Positions 1 to 9,464 are shown, counted from the stretch's first letter. The stretch is 64,000 nucleotides of DNA from Mesorhizobium sp. (GCA_004963905.1 SUGL01000001.1:1-64000); one strand, 5' to 3'. A program made the numbers and translations. The notes: generated from the letters alone by a model not told the origin.

Positions 1-39
1 ATACCGCACAAGAGTCCTTTTCTACTCATGTGCGATTCC

Positions 40-95
40 CCTACCCTCGAGGGGGGAGATAAGCTGGGCGCGAAAGGATCGCCAACGCCCGAATG
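40..95. repeat. possible degenerate fragment of palindromic repeat family A
   Basis: A short GC-rich stretch with the core CCTCGAGGGGGGAGAT resembles the inner hairpin of the repeat copies near 24.3, 45.5 and 60.9 kb, but the outer arms are missing. It follows the stop codon of the GntR gene on the minus strand and may be a decayed copy or a chance match. Nothing else is seen between the window edge and position 95. Confidence 0.25.
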
Positions 96-794
96 TTACT
101 GCCGTAGTTCCGGGAACCTGACCTGCTTGAGAATGTGCGTCGCACCTTCGCCGATGTCGCGCACGATGGCCGCGCGCGCCCGCTTGCCGTCGCCGGCCTC
201 GATCGCCGCGACGACCTCCTCGTGATAGTCGATGCCGAGAATGCCGGCGAGGTCGTCCTCGAAGCCGATGCGCAGGTTGCGCAGGAAAGGCCCGACCTGC
301 ATCCACACCGTCTCGATCAGGAAGATCATCTGCTCGTTGCCGCAGTGGCGGTAGATCGAGAACTTGAAGTCGTGATTTGTGCGCAGATAGTCGTCGATGT
401 CGCCGCTGCGAGCGGCTTGGGTGAGCTCGGCGCAGTGACGGCGGATGGCGCGCAGGTTGTTGCCGTTGATGCGTTTGGTGGCGAGCTCGGTGGCCGTGCC
501 TTCCAGGATCGTGCGCACGTCGGTCAATTGCTGGAAGCGATCGGCCGAGATTACCGGCACCTCGACGCTGCCGTTCGGCATCGGGCTCAGCGCCCTCAGC
601 GCCTGCAGCCGCATGAAGGCGCTGCGCACCGGCATGTCGCTGGTGCCGAGCTCCTTGGCGAGCTTGCGCGAGGTCAGCTTCTGGCCGGGCTGGAGCTGAC
701 CCGACATCAGCGCCCGCACCAGTTCCAGATAGACTTTCTCATGCAGAGGTACCGTGTCGAGGGCAGTCAGTCCGAATTGTGTTTTGTCGGCCAT
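96..794 (-). CDS. GntR family (FCD-type) transcriptional regulator
   Basis: A 232-residue cytoplasmic DNA-binding protein. An N-terminal winged helix-turn-helix covers roughly residues 18-85, with the family-typical GQKLTSRKLAKELGTS followed by the recognition helix. A helical FCD ligand-binding domain fills the rest, with the D/H-rich segments NHDFKF and DYHEEVV expected of a metal- or acid-binding pocket. It lies 295 nt downstream of the allophanate hydrolase gene on the same strand, so it may regulate the ureide operon. A second GntR gene (9685) sits divergently at the operon's other end. The effector is unknown, and so is which of the two regulators controls the operon. Confidence 0.85.
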   Translation of the reverse strand: MADKTQFGLTALDTVPLHEKVYLELVRALMSGQLQPGQKLTSRKLAKELGTSDMPVRSAFMRLQALRALSPMPNGSVEVPVISADRFQQLTDVRTILEGTATELATKRINGNNLRAIRRHCAELTQAARSGDIDDYLRTNHDFKFSIYRHCGNEQMIFLIETVWMQVGPFLRNLRIGFEDDLAGILGIDYHEEVVAAIEAGDGKRARAAIVRDIGEGATHILKQVRFPELRQ

Positions 795-1089
795 TGGCTA
801 TGCGCTGCTTCGTCCGCCCTGAAATCCGTTTTCGTCAAGCAATCCGCCGCCGGGATACGTGGCTGGCGGTTTCGAGCCGCACGATAGGCGGTTAACGCGC
901 GCCGCCGCAAGGGCGGCCAGGGTTGCATCCCGGCTGACCCGACGGAGCGGCATCATGCGCGCGGTGGAGCGATTCCCGTTGGCCTGACGCGGACCTCGGA
1001 ACGCCTGCCGGCAGACGGGGCCTCGACCTCCGGGCCGACAAGATTCCTGCCGTTCAGCTGAAAGGAAGGCTTCCCGGCTGTCGTGGCGC
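795..1089. other. non-coding stretch between GntR gene and atzF
   Basis: About 295 nt without a convincing gene. It contains a small GC-only inverted repeat (GCCGCC-N5-GGCGGC, 901-917) that could form a hairpin downstream of atzF, but no T tract follows on the minus strand. Open frames here have the composition of GC-driven shadows. The GntR promoter presumably lies in this stretch, but no clear -35/-10 pair was recognised. Confidence 0.4.
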
Positions 1090-2886
1090 TTACTGGGTCC
1101 TGGCGAGGAAACTGCGCCAGCCGCCATAGGCGGAGATATCCGTCGCCGCCGACAGACCGGCGGTCTCGGCCAGAAAACCCTTCGCCGACGTTCCATCGTC
1201 GAGCTCGATGGTGCCGATGCCGAGCGGTGGCGGGATGGCGGCGACGAAGCGGCCGAATGCCTCGGCAGAAAGCCGCCAGACCTCGACCTCGATCGCGGTG
1301 CCGCCGCCTGCGACGCGGATCAGTCCCGGTTTTGGCGTGGTCTGGCCGGCAAGCTCATAGAGCTTGTAGGAAGGCCTCGTCGTCGTCGCCCGGCAGAAAC
1401 GCGCGCCAGCTTCCTTGAGCTGGCCATTGAGCGGCATCCCCGACAGATGCGCACCGACCACAACCATTTCGATCATGCCATCCTCGGCCGATGCGCAGGC
1501 GGGGCGCGCGCTCGACTGCCGCCACCCGGTCGCGCCGAGGGCGAGGCCGCTTGCCGAGTGCAGGTCGCGCGCGACCGCCGCGACGAGGCCGTCCCGGCCG
1601 GCAGCGGCGAGAAGCGTAACGCTCATTGGCAGGCCGTCGTCGCGTGTGCCGGCCGGCACGGCGATGCCGCACATGTCGAGGAGATTGACGAAATTGGTGT
1701 AGGTGCCGAGCCGGCTGTTGGTGACGATCGGATCGGCAAGCACGGCATCGACCGTGTAGTGGGTCGGCGCGGTCGGCACACAGAAGAGATCGACGGAGGC
1801 GATGACCGAGGCAAGCCGCGCCTTGTAGGCCTGCAAGGCATAGAGCCCGCGGAAGGCGTCGGCGGCCGACAGGTTTCTGGCGCCGCCGATGATCTTGCGC
1901 GTCACCGGATGGAGCGCTGTTTCATTCGCCTCGAAGAAATCACGGATCGCCGCATAGCGCTCCGCCACCCAGGCGCCTTCGTAGAGCAGGTCGGCCGTCG
2001 CATAGAAGTCGCCGAACGGGATCTCGACGAGCCTGGCGCCGTGCGTCTCCAGGGCAGCGAGAGCGGCCTCGAAGCCGGCCTGCATCGATGCGTCGCCGAA
2101 GAATTTCAGGTCGGCCTTGGCCGGGATACCGACATTCAGCACCGGCGGGCGGGCGGCGAGTGGCTGGACGGCGATGTCGCGCGAATAGGGGTCGGCGGCA
2201 TCGTGCGCGGCTGCGACCGAGAACGCCGCATAGGCGTCGTCGACCGTCAGCGCGAAAACCGAGACGCAATCGAGCGTCCGGCAGGCCGGCACCACGCCCG
2301 CCGTCGACAGCGCGCCGACGGTTGGCTTCAGCCCGACGATGTTGTTGAGGCCGGCCGGGATGCGGCCCGAGCCGGCGGTGTCGGTGCCGAGCGCGAAGGA
2401 GACGATGCCGCGCGCCGTCGCCACCGCGGAGCCGGAGGAGGAGCCGCCGGGCACGAGCTCAGGATCGATCGCATTTCTCGGGATCGGCCAGGGCGTGCGC
2501 ACGCCGACGAGGCCGGTGGCGAACTGGTCGAGATTGGTCTTGCCGACGACCAGCGCGCCCGCCGCCTTGAGCTTCGCCACGACCGTCGCATCCTTGTCCG
2601 GCGTGTAGGCAAATTCGGCGCAGGCGGCCGTGGTCGGCATGCCGGCGACGTCGATGTTGTCCTTGACGGCGAAGGGGATGCCCCAGAGCGGCTTGGCCAC
2701 CGGGTCGAAAGGGCCGAGCGCTTCGGCCTCGGCCAGCATTGCGGTCCGCGTTGCGAGATGGATGAAGATGCCGGGATCGCCCGCCGCTTCGATGCGGGCC
2801 AGCACCGTATCGATCACCTCGGTTATGCCAGTGCCAGCCTGGTAGGCCGCATGCAGGCTGCCGATGTCGAAGCGGATGTCGCTCAT
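1090..2886 (-). CDS. atzF: allophanate hydrolase (amidase signature family)
   Basis: Predicted to hydrolyse allophanate (urea-1-carboxylate) to ammonia and CO2, the last step of cyanuric acid/biuret degradation. The protein has 598 residues. Residues 1-450 form an amidase-signature domain with the Lys-Ser-Ser triad visible as Lys75 (FAVKDN), Ser149 (PGGSSSGSA) and Ser173 (DTAGSGR). A C-terminal domain of about 120 residues (from MIEMVVVGAH) is typical of AtzF/DUR1 allophanate hydrolases and absent from plain amidases. The start ATG at 2886 overlaps the cupin stop (ATGA), which supports it over an upstream in-frame start. It is the last gene of the BMP-transporter/BiuH operon. Glutamyl-tRNA amidotransferase subunit A is excluded by the C-terminal domain and context. 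Confidence 0.92.
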   Translation of the reverse strand: MSDIRFDIGSLHAAYQAGTGITEVIDTVLARIEAAGDPGIFIHLATRTAMLAEAEALGPFDPVAKPLWGIPFAVKDNIDVAGMPTTAACAEFAYTPDKDATVVAKLKAAGALVVGKTNLDQFATGLVGVRTPWPIPRNAIDPELVPGGSSSGSAVATARGIVSFALGTDTAGSGRIPAGLNNIVGLKPTVGALSTAGVVPACRTLDCVSVFALTVDDAYAAFSVAAAHDAADPYSRDIAVQPLAARPPVLNVGIPAKADLKFFGDASMQAGFEAALAALETHGARLVEIPFGDFYATADLLYEGAWVAERYAAIRDFFEANETALHPVTRKIIGGARNLSAADAFRGLYALQAYKARLASVIASVDLFCVPTAPTHYTVDAVLADPIVTNSRLGTYTNFVNLLDMCGIAVPAGTRDDGLPMSVTLLAAAGRDGLVAAVARDLHSASGLALGATGWRQSSARPACASAEDGMIEMVVVGAHLSGMPLNGQLKEAGARFCRATTTRPSYKLYELAGQTTPKPGLIRVAGGGTAIEVEVWRLSAEAFGRFVAAIPPPLGIGTIELDDGTSAKGFLAETAGLSAATDISAYGGWRSFLARTQ

Positions 2887-3239
2887 TTCGTTTCCCCCAG
2901 AATGATCACCGGCAGGTCCCATTGGATCAGCACGACGCAGCCGTCCTTCGTCCACACCGAATGCTCGGTGCCGACCGGATTGAGGATCACGCTGCCTGCC
3001 GGATAGTCGCCGTTCTCGTCGCTTTGGGTGCCTTCAAGCACGACGATGGTTTCCAGCCCGGCATGGCGGTGGCGCGGCACACCGGCGCCCGGCTGGTATT
3101 TGAGGACCGCCACGGACGGTTCGACTGGTCCGCCCTTCAGAAGCCAGTGCACCGTCACGCCGTCGCGGAAAGGCTCGAATGCCAGATCGCGCCAGCCACC
3201 GTCGGCGAGGCCGGCAAAGGCAAGATTAGGCATTCGCAA
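2883..3239 (-). CDS. cupin domain protein in ureide operon
   Basis: A 118-residue single-domain cupin. It shows the metal-binding pattern [16 protein letters not shown] (two His, one Glu) in motif 1 and a second conserved motif around [13 protein letters not shown]. It resembles the ChrR-like/anti-sigma cupin fold but has no zinc-finger anti-sigma part. It overlaps the upstream amidohydrolase gene by 14 nt and the downstream atzF by 4 nt, so it is translationally coupled to ureide degradation. Its role is unknown; a small-molecule isomerase, lyase or sensor is possible. Confidence 0.8.
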   Translation of the reverse strand: MRMPNLAFAGLADGGWRDLAFEPFRDGVTVHWLLKGGPVEPSVAVLKYQPGAGVPRHRHAGLETIVVLEGTQSDENGDYPAGSVILNPVGTEHSVWTKDGCVVLIQWDLPVIILGETK

Positions 3240-3894
3240 TTCCCTCGAGCACCTGGTCGGTGGTCGCCGTCCAGCCGACGATCGCGCCCTGCGCCCTGAT
3301 CATGGCGAGCGCGGCAGCCTTGAATTCGGGAAAGTAGCTCTCCGTCGCGTCTTCGGCGACCAGACACTCATAGCCGCGGTCGTTGGCCTCGCGCATCGTC
3401 GTCTGCACGCAGACTTCCGTCGTCACGCCGGCGAAGACCAGCTGCCGGGCGCCGATCCGCTTCAGGTCATCGCCGAGGCCGGTCGCGTAGAAGGCGCCCT
3501 TGCCGGGCTTCTCGATGACGATCTCGCCGGGCAGCGGCGCGAGCTCCTCGAGGATCGCCGTGCCGGGCTCGCCGGCGATCAGCACGCGGCCCATCGGACC
3601 GACATCGCCGATGCGGATCGACGGGTTGCCGCGGTCGCGCTTGGCTGGCGGCAGGTCCGAAAGATCAGGCCTGTGACACTCCATGGTGTGGATCACCGGC
3701 AGGCCGGCGGCGCGAAAGCCTTCGATCAGCTTTTTCACCGTCGGCACGATCGCCGTCACCCGGCTGACGTCGTTGCCGAGACTGGCTCCGAAACCGCCGG
3801 GCTCGGCGAAGTCGCGCTGCATGTCGATGACGATGAGCGCCGTCGACCGCGGCTCGAAGGCAAAGGCGAAAGGCAGTGCTTCGATTTCCGCCAT
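3226..3894 (-). CDS. isochorismatase-like cysteine amidohydrolase (candidate triuret or ureide hydrolase)
   Basis: A 222-residue isochorismatase-like hydrolase with a complete catalytic triad: Asp24 (ALIVIDMQ), Lys129 (IEKPGKGAF) and Cys162 (GVTTEVCV). It is clearly paralogous to the BiuH gene two genes upstream, sharing [14 protein letters not shown] and [12 protein letters not shown]. Family knowledge: IHL enzymes encoded with BiuH and allophanate hydrolase include the triuret hydrolase TrtA, and ureidoacrylate hydrolase RutB is a more distant relative. The inference is a ureide amidohydrolase, possibly triuret hydrolase feeding biuret to BiuH. The ATG at 3894 shares one base with the TGA of the upstream ABC ATPase gene. 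The frame stays open further upstream, but that part is antisense-type composition inside the ATPase gene. Confidence 0.82.
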   Translation of the reverse strand: MAEIEALPFAFAFEPRSTALIVIDMQRDFAEPGGFGASLGNDVSRVTAIVPTVKKLIEGFRAAGLPVIHTMECHRPDLSDLPPAKRDRGNPSIRIGDVGPMGRVLIAGEPGTAILEELAPLPGEIVIEKPGKGAFYATGLGDDLKRIGARQLVFAGVTTEVCVQTTMREANDRGYECLVAEDATESYFPEFKAAALAMIRAQGAIVGWTATTDQVLEGIANA

Positions 3895-5423
3895 CAATGG
3901 TGCCCCGCCATGTGCTCGCCGATCGTCTGCACGCTCGCCTGCGCGATCGGCGTCTCGTAGACAAGCGCGCCGTCGGACATGACGAGGATGCGGTCCGAGA
4001 GCTCCAGAAGCTCGTCCAGATCTTCCGACATCAGCAGCACCGCGGCCCCCGCGTTGCGCGCCTTCATGATGCGGGCGCGGATTTCGGCGACGGCGGAGAA
4101 ATCGAGGCCGAAGCAAGGGTTGGAGACGATCAAAAGGTCGACCTCGCCGGTGAGCTCCCGGGCGAGCACCGCGCGCTGCACATTGCCGCCCGACAGCGAG
4201 GCGATCGGTGAGGAGAGCGATGCGGTCTTGACCTTGAACTGCTCGACCAGCCGCGCGCTGAAGGATTTGATGGCGCCGGCGCTGATCCAACTCACCGGCC
4301 TGCCGTTGCCGTCGACGTCGAAGGTGCGGAAGGCGATGTTCTCGGCGACCGTCATTCTCGGCGCACAGGCGTTCTTCAGCGGCTCCTCCGGGATGAGGCG
4401 GACGTTGAGCGCACGCGCCTCGGCGCGTGTCGCAGCATAGGCCGTGCCGCGAACCATGACCTCGCCCGCTTCGCTGGCGCGCTGGCCGGCCAGCACTTCC
4501 AGGAACTCCTTCTGACCGTTGCCCGAGATGCCGGCGATACCGACGATCTCGCCGGAGCGCACGCCGAGATCGGCGATGTTGATCGATTTGAGGCCGGTTC
4601 GGTCCGGCGCCTTCAGCGCCTTGACCTTGAGCACGATCTCGGCGTCTGGCTTCGGCTTGGCGCGGCTGTCGAGCGCGGCGATCGGCTGGTCGCCGATCAT
4701 CATCGCCGCCATTTCGCTCCGCGAAAGATCCGAGACCTTGCCGGTTCCGGTGAGCCTGCCCTTGCGCAGCACCGTGATGTCGTCGGCGAATGCGGTGACC
4801 TCATGGAACTTGTGCGAGATCATCAGCACGGTGAGGTCGCCCGCCTTCGTCATGCCGCGGACCAGGCCGAGCACTTCCTGCGCCTCGCCTGGGGTCAGCA
4901 CGGATGTCGGCTCGTCCAGCACCAGGAAATTGCGGCCGAGATAAAGCTGCTTGATGATCTCCAGCTTCTGCTTCTCGCCGGCGGCGAGCTCGGCCACCTT
5001 GACGTCGAGCGGCAGCTTGAAGGGCATGCGCTCCATGAAGGCAGCAAGTGCCGTGCGCTCCTTGCGCCAGTCGATGACGCCCGGCACCTTCTCGCGCGAG
5101 ATGACCAGGTTCTCGGCGCCGGTCAGCGAAGGCACGAGCGTGAAATGCTGATAGACCATGCCGAGACCGAGTGCCGAGGCATCCCTGGGGCTGGCGATCG
5201 TCACCTCGCGTCCGTCGACCAGCATGCCGCCCGACGTCGGGTGGTAAAAACCCATCATGCATTTGACCAGCGTCGACTTGCCGGCGCCGTTCTCGCCGAG
5301 CAAGGCGTGGAAGGAGCCTGCAGGCACCTTGATGGAGACATCGTCGAGCGCGGTGAAGCCGCCGAAGCGCATGGTCATGCCGATGGTCTCGACGCCGATC
5401 GCCTTTTTGTGCGTCCCGCTCAT
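3894..5423 (-). CDS. ABC transporter ATP-binding protein, duplicated ATPase (BMP/nucleoside-ureide type)
   Basis: A 509-residue protein with two fused ABC ATPase modules. The first has Walker [10 protein letters not shown] (about residues 43-51), the signature-like [15 protein letters not shown] and Walker [12 protein letters not shown]. The second is degenerate: [12 protein letters not shown] replaces Walker A, with [15 protein letters not shown] as signature. This is the layout of RbsA/YufO-type ATPases that pair with BMP-family binding proteins and two permeases, all present in this operon. It would energise uptake of a neutral nitrogen compound; with BiuH and AtzF nearby the inferred substrate is biuret, triuret or a related ureide. 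It is separated by 10 nt from biuH upstream. Confidence 0.9.
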   Translation of the reverse strand: MSGTHKKAIGVETIGMTMRFGGFTALDDVSIKVPAGSFHALLGENGAGKSTLVKCMMGFYHPTSGGMLVDGREVTIASPRDASALGLGMVYQHFTLVPSLTGAENLVISREKVPGVIDWRKERTALAAFMERMPFKLPLDVKVAELAAGEKQKLEIIKQLYLGRNFLVLDEPTSVLTPGEAQEVLGLVRGMTKAGDLTVLMISHKFHEVTAFADDITVLRKGRLTGTGKVSDLSRSEMAAMMIGDQPIAALDSRAKPKPDAEIVLKVKALKAPDRTGLKSINIADLGVRSGEIVGIAGISGNGQKEFLEVLAGQRASEAGEVMVRGTAYAATRAEARALNVRLIPEEPLKNACAPRMTVAENIAFRTFDVDGNGRPVSWISAGAIKSFSARLVEQFKVKTASLSSPIASLSGGNVQRAVLARELTGEVDLLIVSNPCFGLDFSAVAEIRARIMKARNAGAAVLLMSEDLDELLELSDRILVMSDGALVYETPIAQASVQTIGEHMAGHH

Positions 5424-5433
5424 CGCCGGTTCC

Positions 5434-6135
5434 TCACGGAAGCTGGGCGACGAGGGCGGTGGAATTCGAGACGGCGCCGAAGACGCCGCCCTGCATCTTG
5501 ATCATCTTGATCGCCGCCAGATGGTTGCCGTAGTCGGTCGCCCCGCAGCAATCCTCCAGCATCACGCATTCGAAGCCGCGATCGTTGGCCTCGCGCATGG
5601 TGGTGTGCACGCAGACATCGGTGGTGATGCCGGTGAGCACGATGTTCTCGATGCCGCGCTGGTTGAGGATCAATTCGAGGTCGGTGGCGCAGAACGAGCC
5701 CTTGCCCGGTTTGTCGATGATCGGCTCGCCCTCGGCCGGGTAGAGGTCAGGGATGATGTCCCAGCCCGGTTCACCTCGCACCAGGATCCGTCCGCATGGC
5801 CCTGGATCGCCAATGCCGGCATTGATGCGGCGCGAGCGCCAGCGCTTGTTGGCCGGCAGGTCGGCGAGGTCGGGGCGATGGCCCTCGCGCGTGTGGATGA
5901 TGGTGTAGCCCTTGGCTCGCATGGCCGACAGGACCGACTTGATCGGCTCGATCGGCGCCCTGACCAGCGACAGGTCATAGCCCATATGGTCGACATAGCC
6001 TCCAGGCCCGCAGAAATCGGTCTGCATGTCGATGATGATCAGCGCCGTGTTGTCCGGCCGTAGATCGCCATTGTAGGGCCAGGGATAGGGATCGGCGTCG
6101 ATGTAGCGCTGGGTGATCTCGGCTCTGGCGTTCAT
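5434..6135 (-). CDS. biuH: biuret amidohydrolase
   Basis: Predicted to hydrolyse biuret to allophanate and ammonia in the cytoplasm. The 233-residue isochorismatase-like protein has Asp36 (ALIIIDMQ), Lys142 ([10 protein letters not shown]) and Cys175 (GITTDVCV), the same residue numbers as the triad of rhizobial BiuH as I recall it. The segment [11 protein letters not shown] at the N-terminus and [20 protein letters not shown] are also as in that family. Its product is the substrate of AtzF encoded downstream in the same operon. RutB was considered and is less likely because the pyrimidine rut genes are absent. The start at 6135 lies 40 nt after the permease stop. Confidence 0.92.
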   Translation of the reverse strand: MNARAEITQRYIDADPYPWPYNGDLRPDNTALIIIDMQTDFCGPGGYVDHMGYDLSLVRAPIEPIKSVLSAMRAKGYTIIHTREGHRPDLADLPANKRWRSRRINAGIGDPGPCGRILVRGEPGWDIIPDLYPAEGEPIIDKPGKGSFCATDLELILNQRGIENIVLTGITTDVCVHTTMREANDRGFECVMLEDCCGATDYGNHLAAIKMIKMQGGVFGAVSNSTALVAQLP

Positions 6136-6175
6136 GGCAAAAACTCCGGTCTCGCGAGCGGTTCGTGGTGCGCGG

Positions 6176-7102
6176 TCATTTGGTGATCGACAGTTCGCCT
6201 GGAGCGCCGGCGAGCGAGCGGCTCGGCGACGAGGTGGCGATCATGATGATGAGGGTGAGGATGTAGGGCGCGGCGTAGAAGAGGTAGTAGCCTTGCGTCA
6301 CGCCCACCGACTGCAGTGCCGGACCGAGCGCGCCGGCGCCGCCGAACAGAAGCGCGGCGGCAAAGCAGCCGAGCGGGTTCCAGCGGGCGAAGATGACCAG
6401 CGCCACCGCCATCAGCCCCTGGCCCGACGAGATGCGCTCGGTCCAGCTGCCGGGATAATAGAGCGAAAGATAGGCGCCGCCGATACCGGCTAGCGCACCG
6501 CCGACGCCGGTGGCCAGCAGGCGCACCGTGTTGGGGCCGAGGCCCATGGCGCGCGCGGCATCGGCGCTGTCGCCGACCACGCGCACGATCAGGCCGATGC
6601 GCGTGTTGCGGAACGCCCACCAGAGGAAAGTCGCGAGCGCGGCACCGATAAGGAACAGCACGTTGACGTTGAGCGCCGCCTGCACCTGCGGGATGTCGGA
6701 CCAGGCGCCGAAGGGGATCGCCGGCAGGTCCGGCGCAGAAGGCTGGATGAAGGGCTTGCCGAAGAAGAAGGCGAGACCCGTGCCGAACAGCATCAGGGCG
6801 ATGCCGATGGCGATATCGTTGACCTTCGGGAACTTGCAGATCCAGCCGTGGAAGAGGCCGAAGCAGAGGCCGGCGACCGCCGCGGCCAAAAGGCCGAGCC
6901 ATGGCGAGCCGGTCATCACCGCCACCGCATAGGCGCTCATGGCGCCGAACACCAGCGTGCCTTCGAGGCCGAGATTGATGCGACCGGAGCGCTCGGTGAT
7001 GGCTTCGCCGAGCGAGACGAAGATGAAGGGAGTGGACACGCGGATGGCGCCGCCCAGCATGGCGAGCGGAACCCCCCAGAGGCCGATGTCGGTCGCTTCC
7101 AT
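6176..7102 (-). CDS. ABC transporter permease (BMP/nucleoside-ureide type), second permease
   Basis: A 308-residue integral inner-membrane protein with about eight to nine hydrophobic segments and the conserved early motif [19 protein letters not shown] characteristic of YufQ/branched-chain-type permeases that work with BMP-family binding proteins. The start ATG overlaps the stop of the preceding permease by one base, so the two permeases are translationally coupled. Together with the neighbouring permease, double ATPase and BMP lipoprotein-like binding protein it forms a complete importer, inferred to bring in biuret-type ureides for BiuH and AtzF. Confidence 0.9.
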   Translation of the reverse strand: MEATDIGLWGVPLAMLGGAIRVSTPFIFVSLGEAITERSGRINLGLEGTLVFGAMSAYAVAVMTGSPWLGLLAAAVAGLCFGLFHGWICKFPKVNDIAIGIALMLFGTGLAFFFGKPFIQPSAPDLPAIPFGAWSDIPQVQAALNVNVLFLIGAALATFLWWAFRNTRIGLIVRVVGDSADAARAMGLGPNTVRLLATGVGGALAGIGGAYLSLYYPGSWTERISSGQGLMAVALVIFARWNPLGCFAAALLFGGAGALGPALQSVGVTQGYYLFYAAPYILTLIIMIATSSPSRSLAGAPGELSITK

Positions 7103-8244
7103 CAGACAGTCCCCTTCAGGAGATCGGGCCTCTGCCAGAGGTCGGGGTTGAAGAGCTTGAAGCGGCCGTAGAAGGTCTCGCTGAACAGGATGACGATGAA
7201 CAGCATGCCCTGCAGCACCAGCACGGTCGCATCGGGCAGGTCCATGCGGCGCTGGATCAGCCCGCCGGACGCGTCGATGCCGCCAAGCAGGAAGGCGACG
7301 GGGATGATGGCAAGCGGGTTATGGCGGGCAAGGAAGGCGACGAGGATGCCGGTATAGCCGTAGCCGGCGGCCAGCGAGCCGTTGGCGCTGCCCTGCACGG
7401 CCGCTACCTCGAGCATGCCGGCAAGTCCTGCGAAGCCGCCGGCGAGTGCGGTGAAGCCGACGATCAGCGGACCGACGGCAAGCCCCTGCACCTGCGCTGC
7501 TCTGACATTGCCGCCGGCGATGCGGGCGGCGAAGCCCCAGCGGGTCTTCTCGATCAGCAGCCAGGAGAGCACGCAGGCGAGGATGCCGACGACGAGGCCC
7601 CAGTGCACTTCCATGCCCGGGATGTTGCCGACGCGGTAGATGTCGGCCAGCGGCTGGGTCGAGGGTTTGTTGAGCGAGGCCGGATCGCGCAGCGGCCCTT
7701 CGACCAGATGGTTCATCAAGGCGATGGCGATATAGGCCATCAGCAGGCTGGAGATGGTCTCGTTCACGGCGCGGTAATGGCGCAGGGCGCCGACGGCACC
7801 TATCCAGATGCCGCCGGCGGCCGCGCCCCCCACGCCCATGAGGAGGATGACGAGAAAAGACGGCGCGCCGTTCAGCGCCACGCCGATGGCGGCCGCGGCG
7901 ACGCCGCCGAGCACGATCGCGCCCTCGCCGCCGATGACGACCAGGCCGAGTCGCGCCGGCAGCGCCACGCAGAGTGCCGCAAGCAGGAGCGGCGCGCCCC
8001 GCGACAGCGAGTTCTGGATCGAGAACCAGGAGCCGAAGCCGCCCCGCCACATCGTCTCGTAGAGCTGGACCGGCGACTTGCCGACCAACGTGATGAACAG
8101 GCTGAACAGCAGCATGCCGGCGACCAGCGCCGCGAGCGGAATGACGAAAGCCTCAGCCCGCCTGGCGATCCATTCGAGCGCCATCCGGTATCCCCTCGCA
8201 TCGAGGATGGTCCGCACGTCCGCACCGCTTACCGCTTCCGTCAT
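7102..8244 (-). CDS. ABC transporter permease (BMP/nucleoside-ureide type), first permease
   Basis: A 380-residue integral membrane protein with a long cytoplasmic N-terminus (residues 1-35) and about nine hydrophobic segments. The family motif LVVIGGEGAIVLGGVAAAAIG is followed by ALRHYRAVNETISSLLMAYI, which matches the YufP/permease-1 class of nucleoside-like ABC importers. It lies 22 nt after the BMP binding-protein gene and overlaps the next permease by one base. It is predicted to form the heterodimeric channel with the 6176-7102 product. Confidence 0.9.
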   Translation of the reverse strand: MTEAVSGADVRTILDARGYRMALEWIARRAEAFVIPLAALVAGMLLFSLFITLVGKSPVQLYETMWRGGFGSWFSIQNSLSRGAPLLLAALCVALPARLGLVVIGGEGAIVLGGVAAAAIGVALNGAPSFLVILLMGVGGAAAGGIWIGAVGALRHYRAVNETISSLLMAYIAIALMNHLVEGPLRDPASLNKPSTQPLADIYRVGNIPGMEVHWGLVVGILACVLSWLLIEKTRWGFAARIAGGNVRAAQVQGLAVGPLIVGFTALAGGFAGLAGMLEVAAVQGSANGSLAAGYGYTGILVAFLARHNPLAIIPVAFLLGGIDASGGLIQRRMDLPDATVLVLQGMLFIVILFSETFYGRFKLFNPDLWQRPDLLKGTV

Positions 8245-8266
8245 CGCCTCGTCTCCTTTGGCCCGC

Positions 8267-9394
8267 TCAGGCGGTCGAGCCGACGACGCCCTCGACGAGA
8301 TAGTCCATGCTTTCGAGCTCGATGGCGGTCTCGACGAAGGCCTGGCCTTCAGTCGCGACGACGGCGCCCTTGTTGCTCTTCAGCGGTCCCTTGATGACAG
8401 AGAAGCCGCCCTTCATCATTTCGGCCAGCGTGGCGTCGAACTGCTTGCGCGCGGCTTCGCCGACGGCGGGGCCGAGCGGACTCATCTTGACGAAGCCGTC
8501 GGCCAGGCCGCCACGCGTGAAGTTCGGCAGCGGCTTGCCGGCGACGAGATCGTCGACGAACATCTTGTAGACCTTGGCCCAGTTCCACTCCGCGCCGGTC
8601 AGGTATTTTTCCGGCGCCAGCGGACTCTGGTTGGCGTGGTAGCCGCAGACGAAGGCGCCGCGGCCGGCGGCCGTTTCGACCACCACCTTGGGGCTGTCGA
8701 CATGGCAGGTGACGACGTCGGCGCCCTGGTCGATCAGCGCATTGGTGGCCTCGGCCTCCTTGACCGCCAGCGACCATTCCCCGGTGAAGATCACCTGGCA
8801 GGTGATCGCCGGATCGACCGAACGCGCGCCGAGCAGGAAGGAGTTGATGTTGAGCAGCACCTGCGGGATCGGCTTGGCGGCGACGAAGCCGAGCTTCTTC
8901 GATTTGGTGGTGTGTCCGGCGACGACGCCGTTCAGGTACTGACCCATGCCGATATAGCCGAAATACGAGCCGGCATTCATCGGATGCTTGTCCTTGTTCC
9001 ACATGCCGCCGCAATGGCGGAACTGCACGTCGGGGAACTTGGCGCACATGGCCAGCATATGCGGATCGAAATAACCGAACGAGGTCGGGAAGATCAGCGA
9101 GGCGCCGTCGAGATTGATCATCGATTCCATCGTCTTCTGGACGTCGACCGTCTCGGGAACGTTCTCTTCCTCGACGATGGAGATGCCTTCGATGCCCTTC
9201 AGCGAGGCGGCGCCTTCGGCATGCGCCTGGTTGTAGCCATAGTCGTCCTTCGGACCGACATAGATGAAGCCGACGGTCGCGGAGGCGGCGCGCGCCACGC
9301 GGATCGGAAAGGTTGCCGAGGCCAGACCGAGCGCCGCTCCGACGGCGGAGGTCTTGAGCAGGTCGCGGCGGCTAAGCATGAATCTCTCGGTCAT
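8267..9394 (-). CDS. BMP family ABC transporter substrate-binding protein
   Basis: A 375-residue periplasmic binding protein of the BMP/PnrA family. The N-terminus has a twin-arginine-like signal (SRRDLLKTSAVGAALGLASA) ending near ARAAS, so Tat export is likely. The mature part opens with VGFIYVGPKDDYGYNQAHAEG, a hallmark of BMP proteins that bind nucleosides, nucleobases or similar heterocycles. The start ATG at 9394 is preceded by the ribosome site AGGGGAG at good spacing; the frame is open to 9457 but lacks a better start. First gene of the ureide operon, divergent from GntR gene 9685 across a 290-nt control region with two palindromic sites. Confidence 0.9.
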   Translation of the reverse strand: MTERFMLSRRDLLKTSAVGAALGLASATFPIRVARAASATVGFIYVGPKDDYGYNQAHAEGAASLKGIEGISIVEEENVPETVDVQKTMESMINLDGASLIFPTSFGYFDPHMLAMCAKFPDVQFRHCGGMWNKDKHPMNAGSYFGYIGMGQYLNGVVAGHTTKSKKLGFVAAKPIPQVLLNINSFLLGARSVDPAITCQVIFTGEWSLAVKEAEATNALIDQGADVVTCHVDSPKVVVETAAGRGAFVCGYHANQSPLAPEKYLTGAEWNWAKVYKMFVDDLVAGKPLPNFTRGGLADGFVKMSPLGPAVGEAARKQFDATLAEMMKGGFSVIKGPLKSNKGAVVATEGQAFVETAIELESMDYLVEGVVGSTA

Positions 9395-9448
9395 TTCGAA
9401 TGCTCCCCTTTCTTGGACCCGGCATGGGTCGGTTAACGTCTCGTCGAG

Positions 9449-9464
9449 AAAGTGCATGCAATCG
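9449..9464. promoter_or_regulatory. imperfect GntR operator copy near BMP gene
   Basis: The segment AAAGTGCATGCAATCG shares ten consecutive bases (AAGTGCATGC) with the perfect palindrome at 9541-9554. It lies 55 nt upstream of the BMP gene start, where a repressor could block transcription of the ureide operon. Read directly from sequence; binding is inferred. Confidence 0.45.

Noticed and set aside
1447..3006. Long plus-strand open frame of over 500 codons opposite atzF
   Set aside because: Composition (Arg/Gly/Asp/His-rich, few hydrophobics) is that of an antisense shadow in GC-rich coding DNA; atzF on the minus strand has all family motifs.
3895..4290. N-terminal extension of the isochorismatase-like hydrolase
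   Set aside because: The frame stays open, but the sequence is Arg-rich and lies inside the ABC ATPase gene; ATG 3894 matches the family N-terminus and overlaps the ATPase stop.
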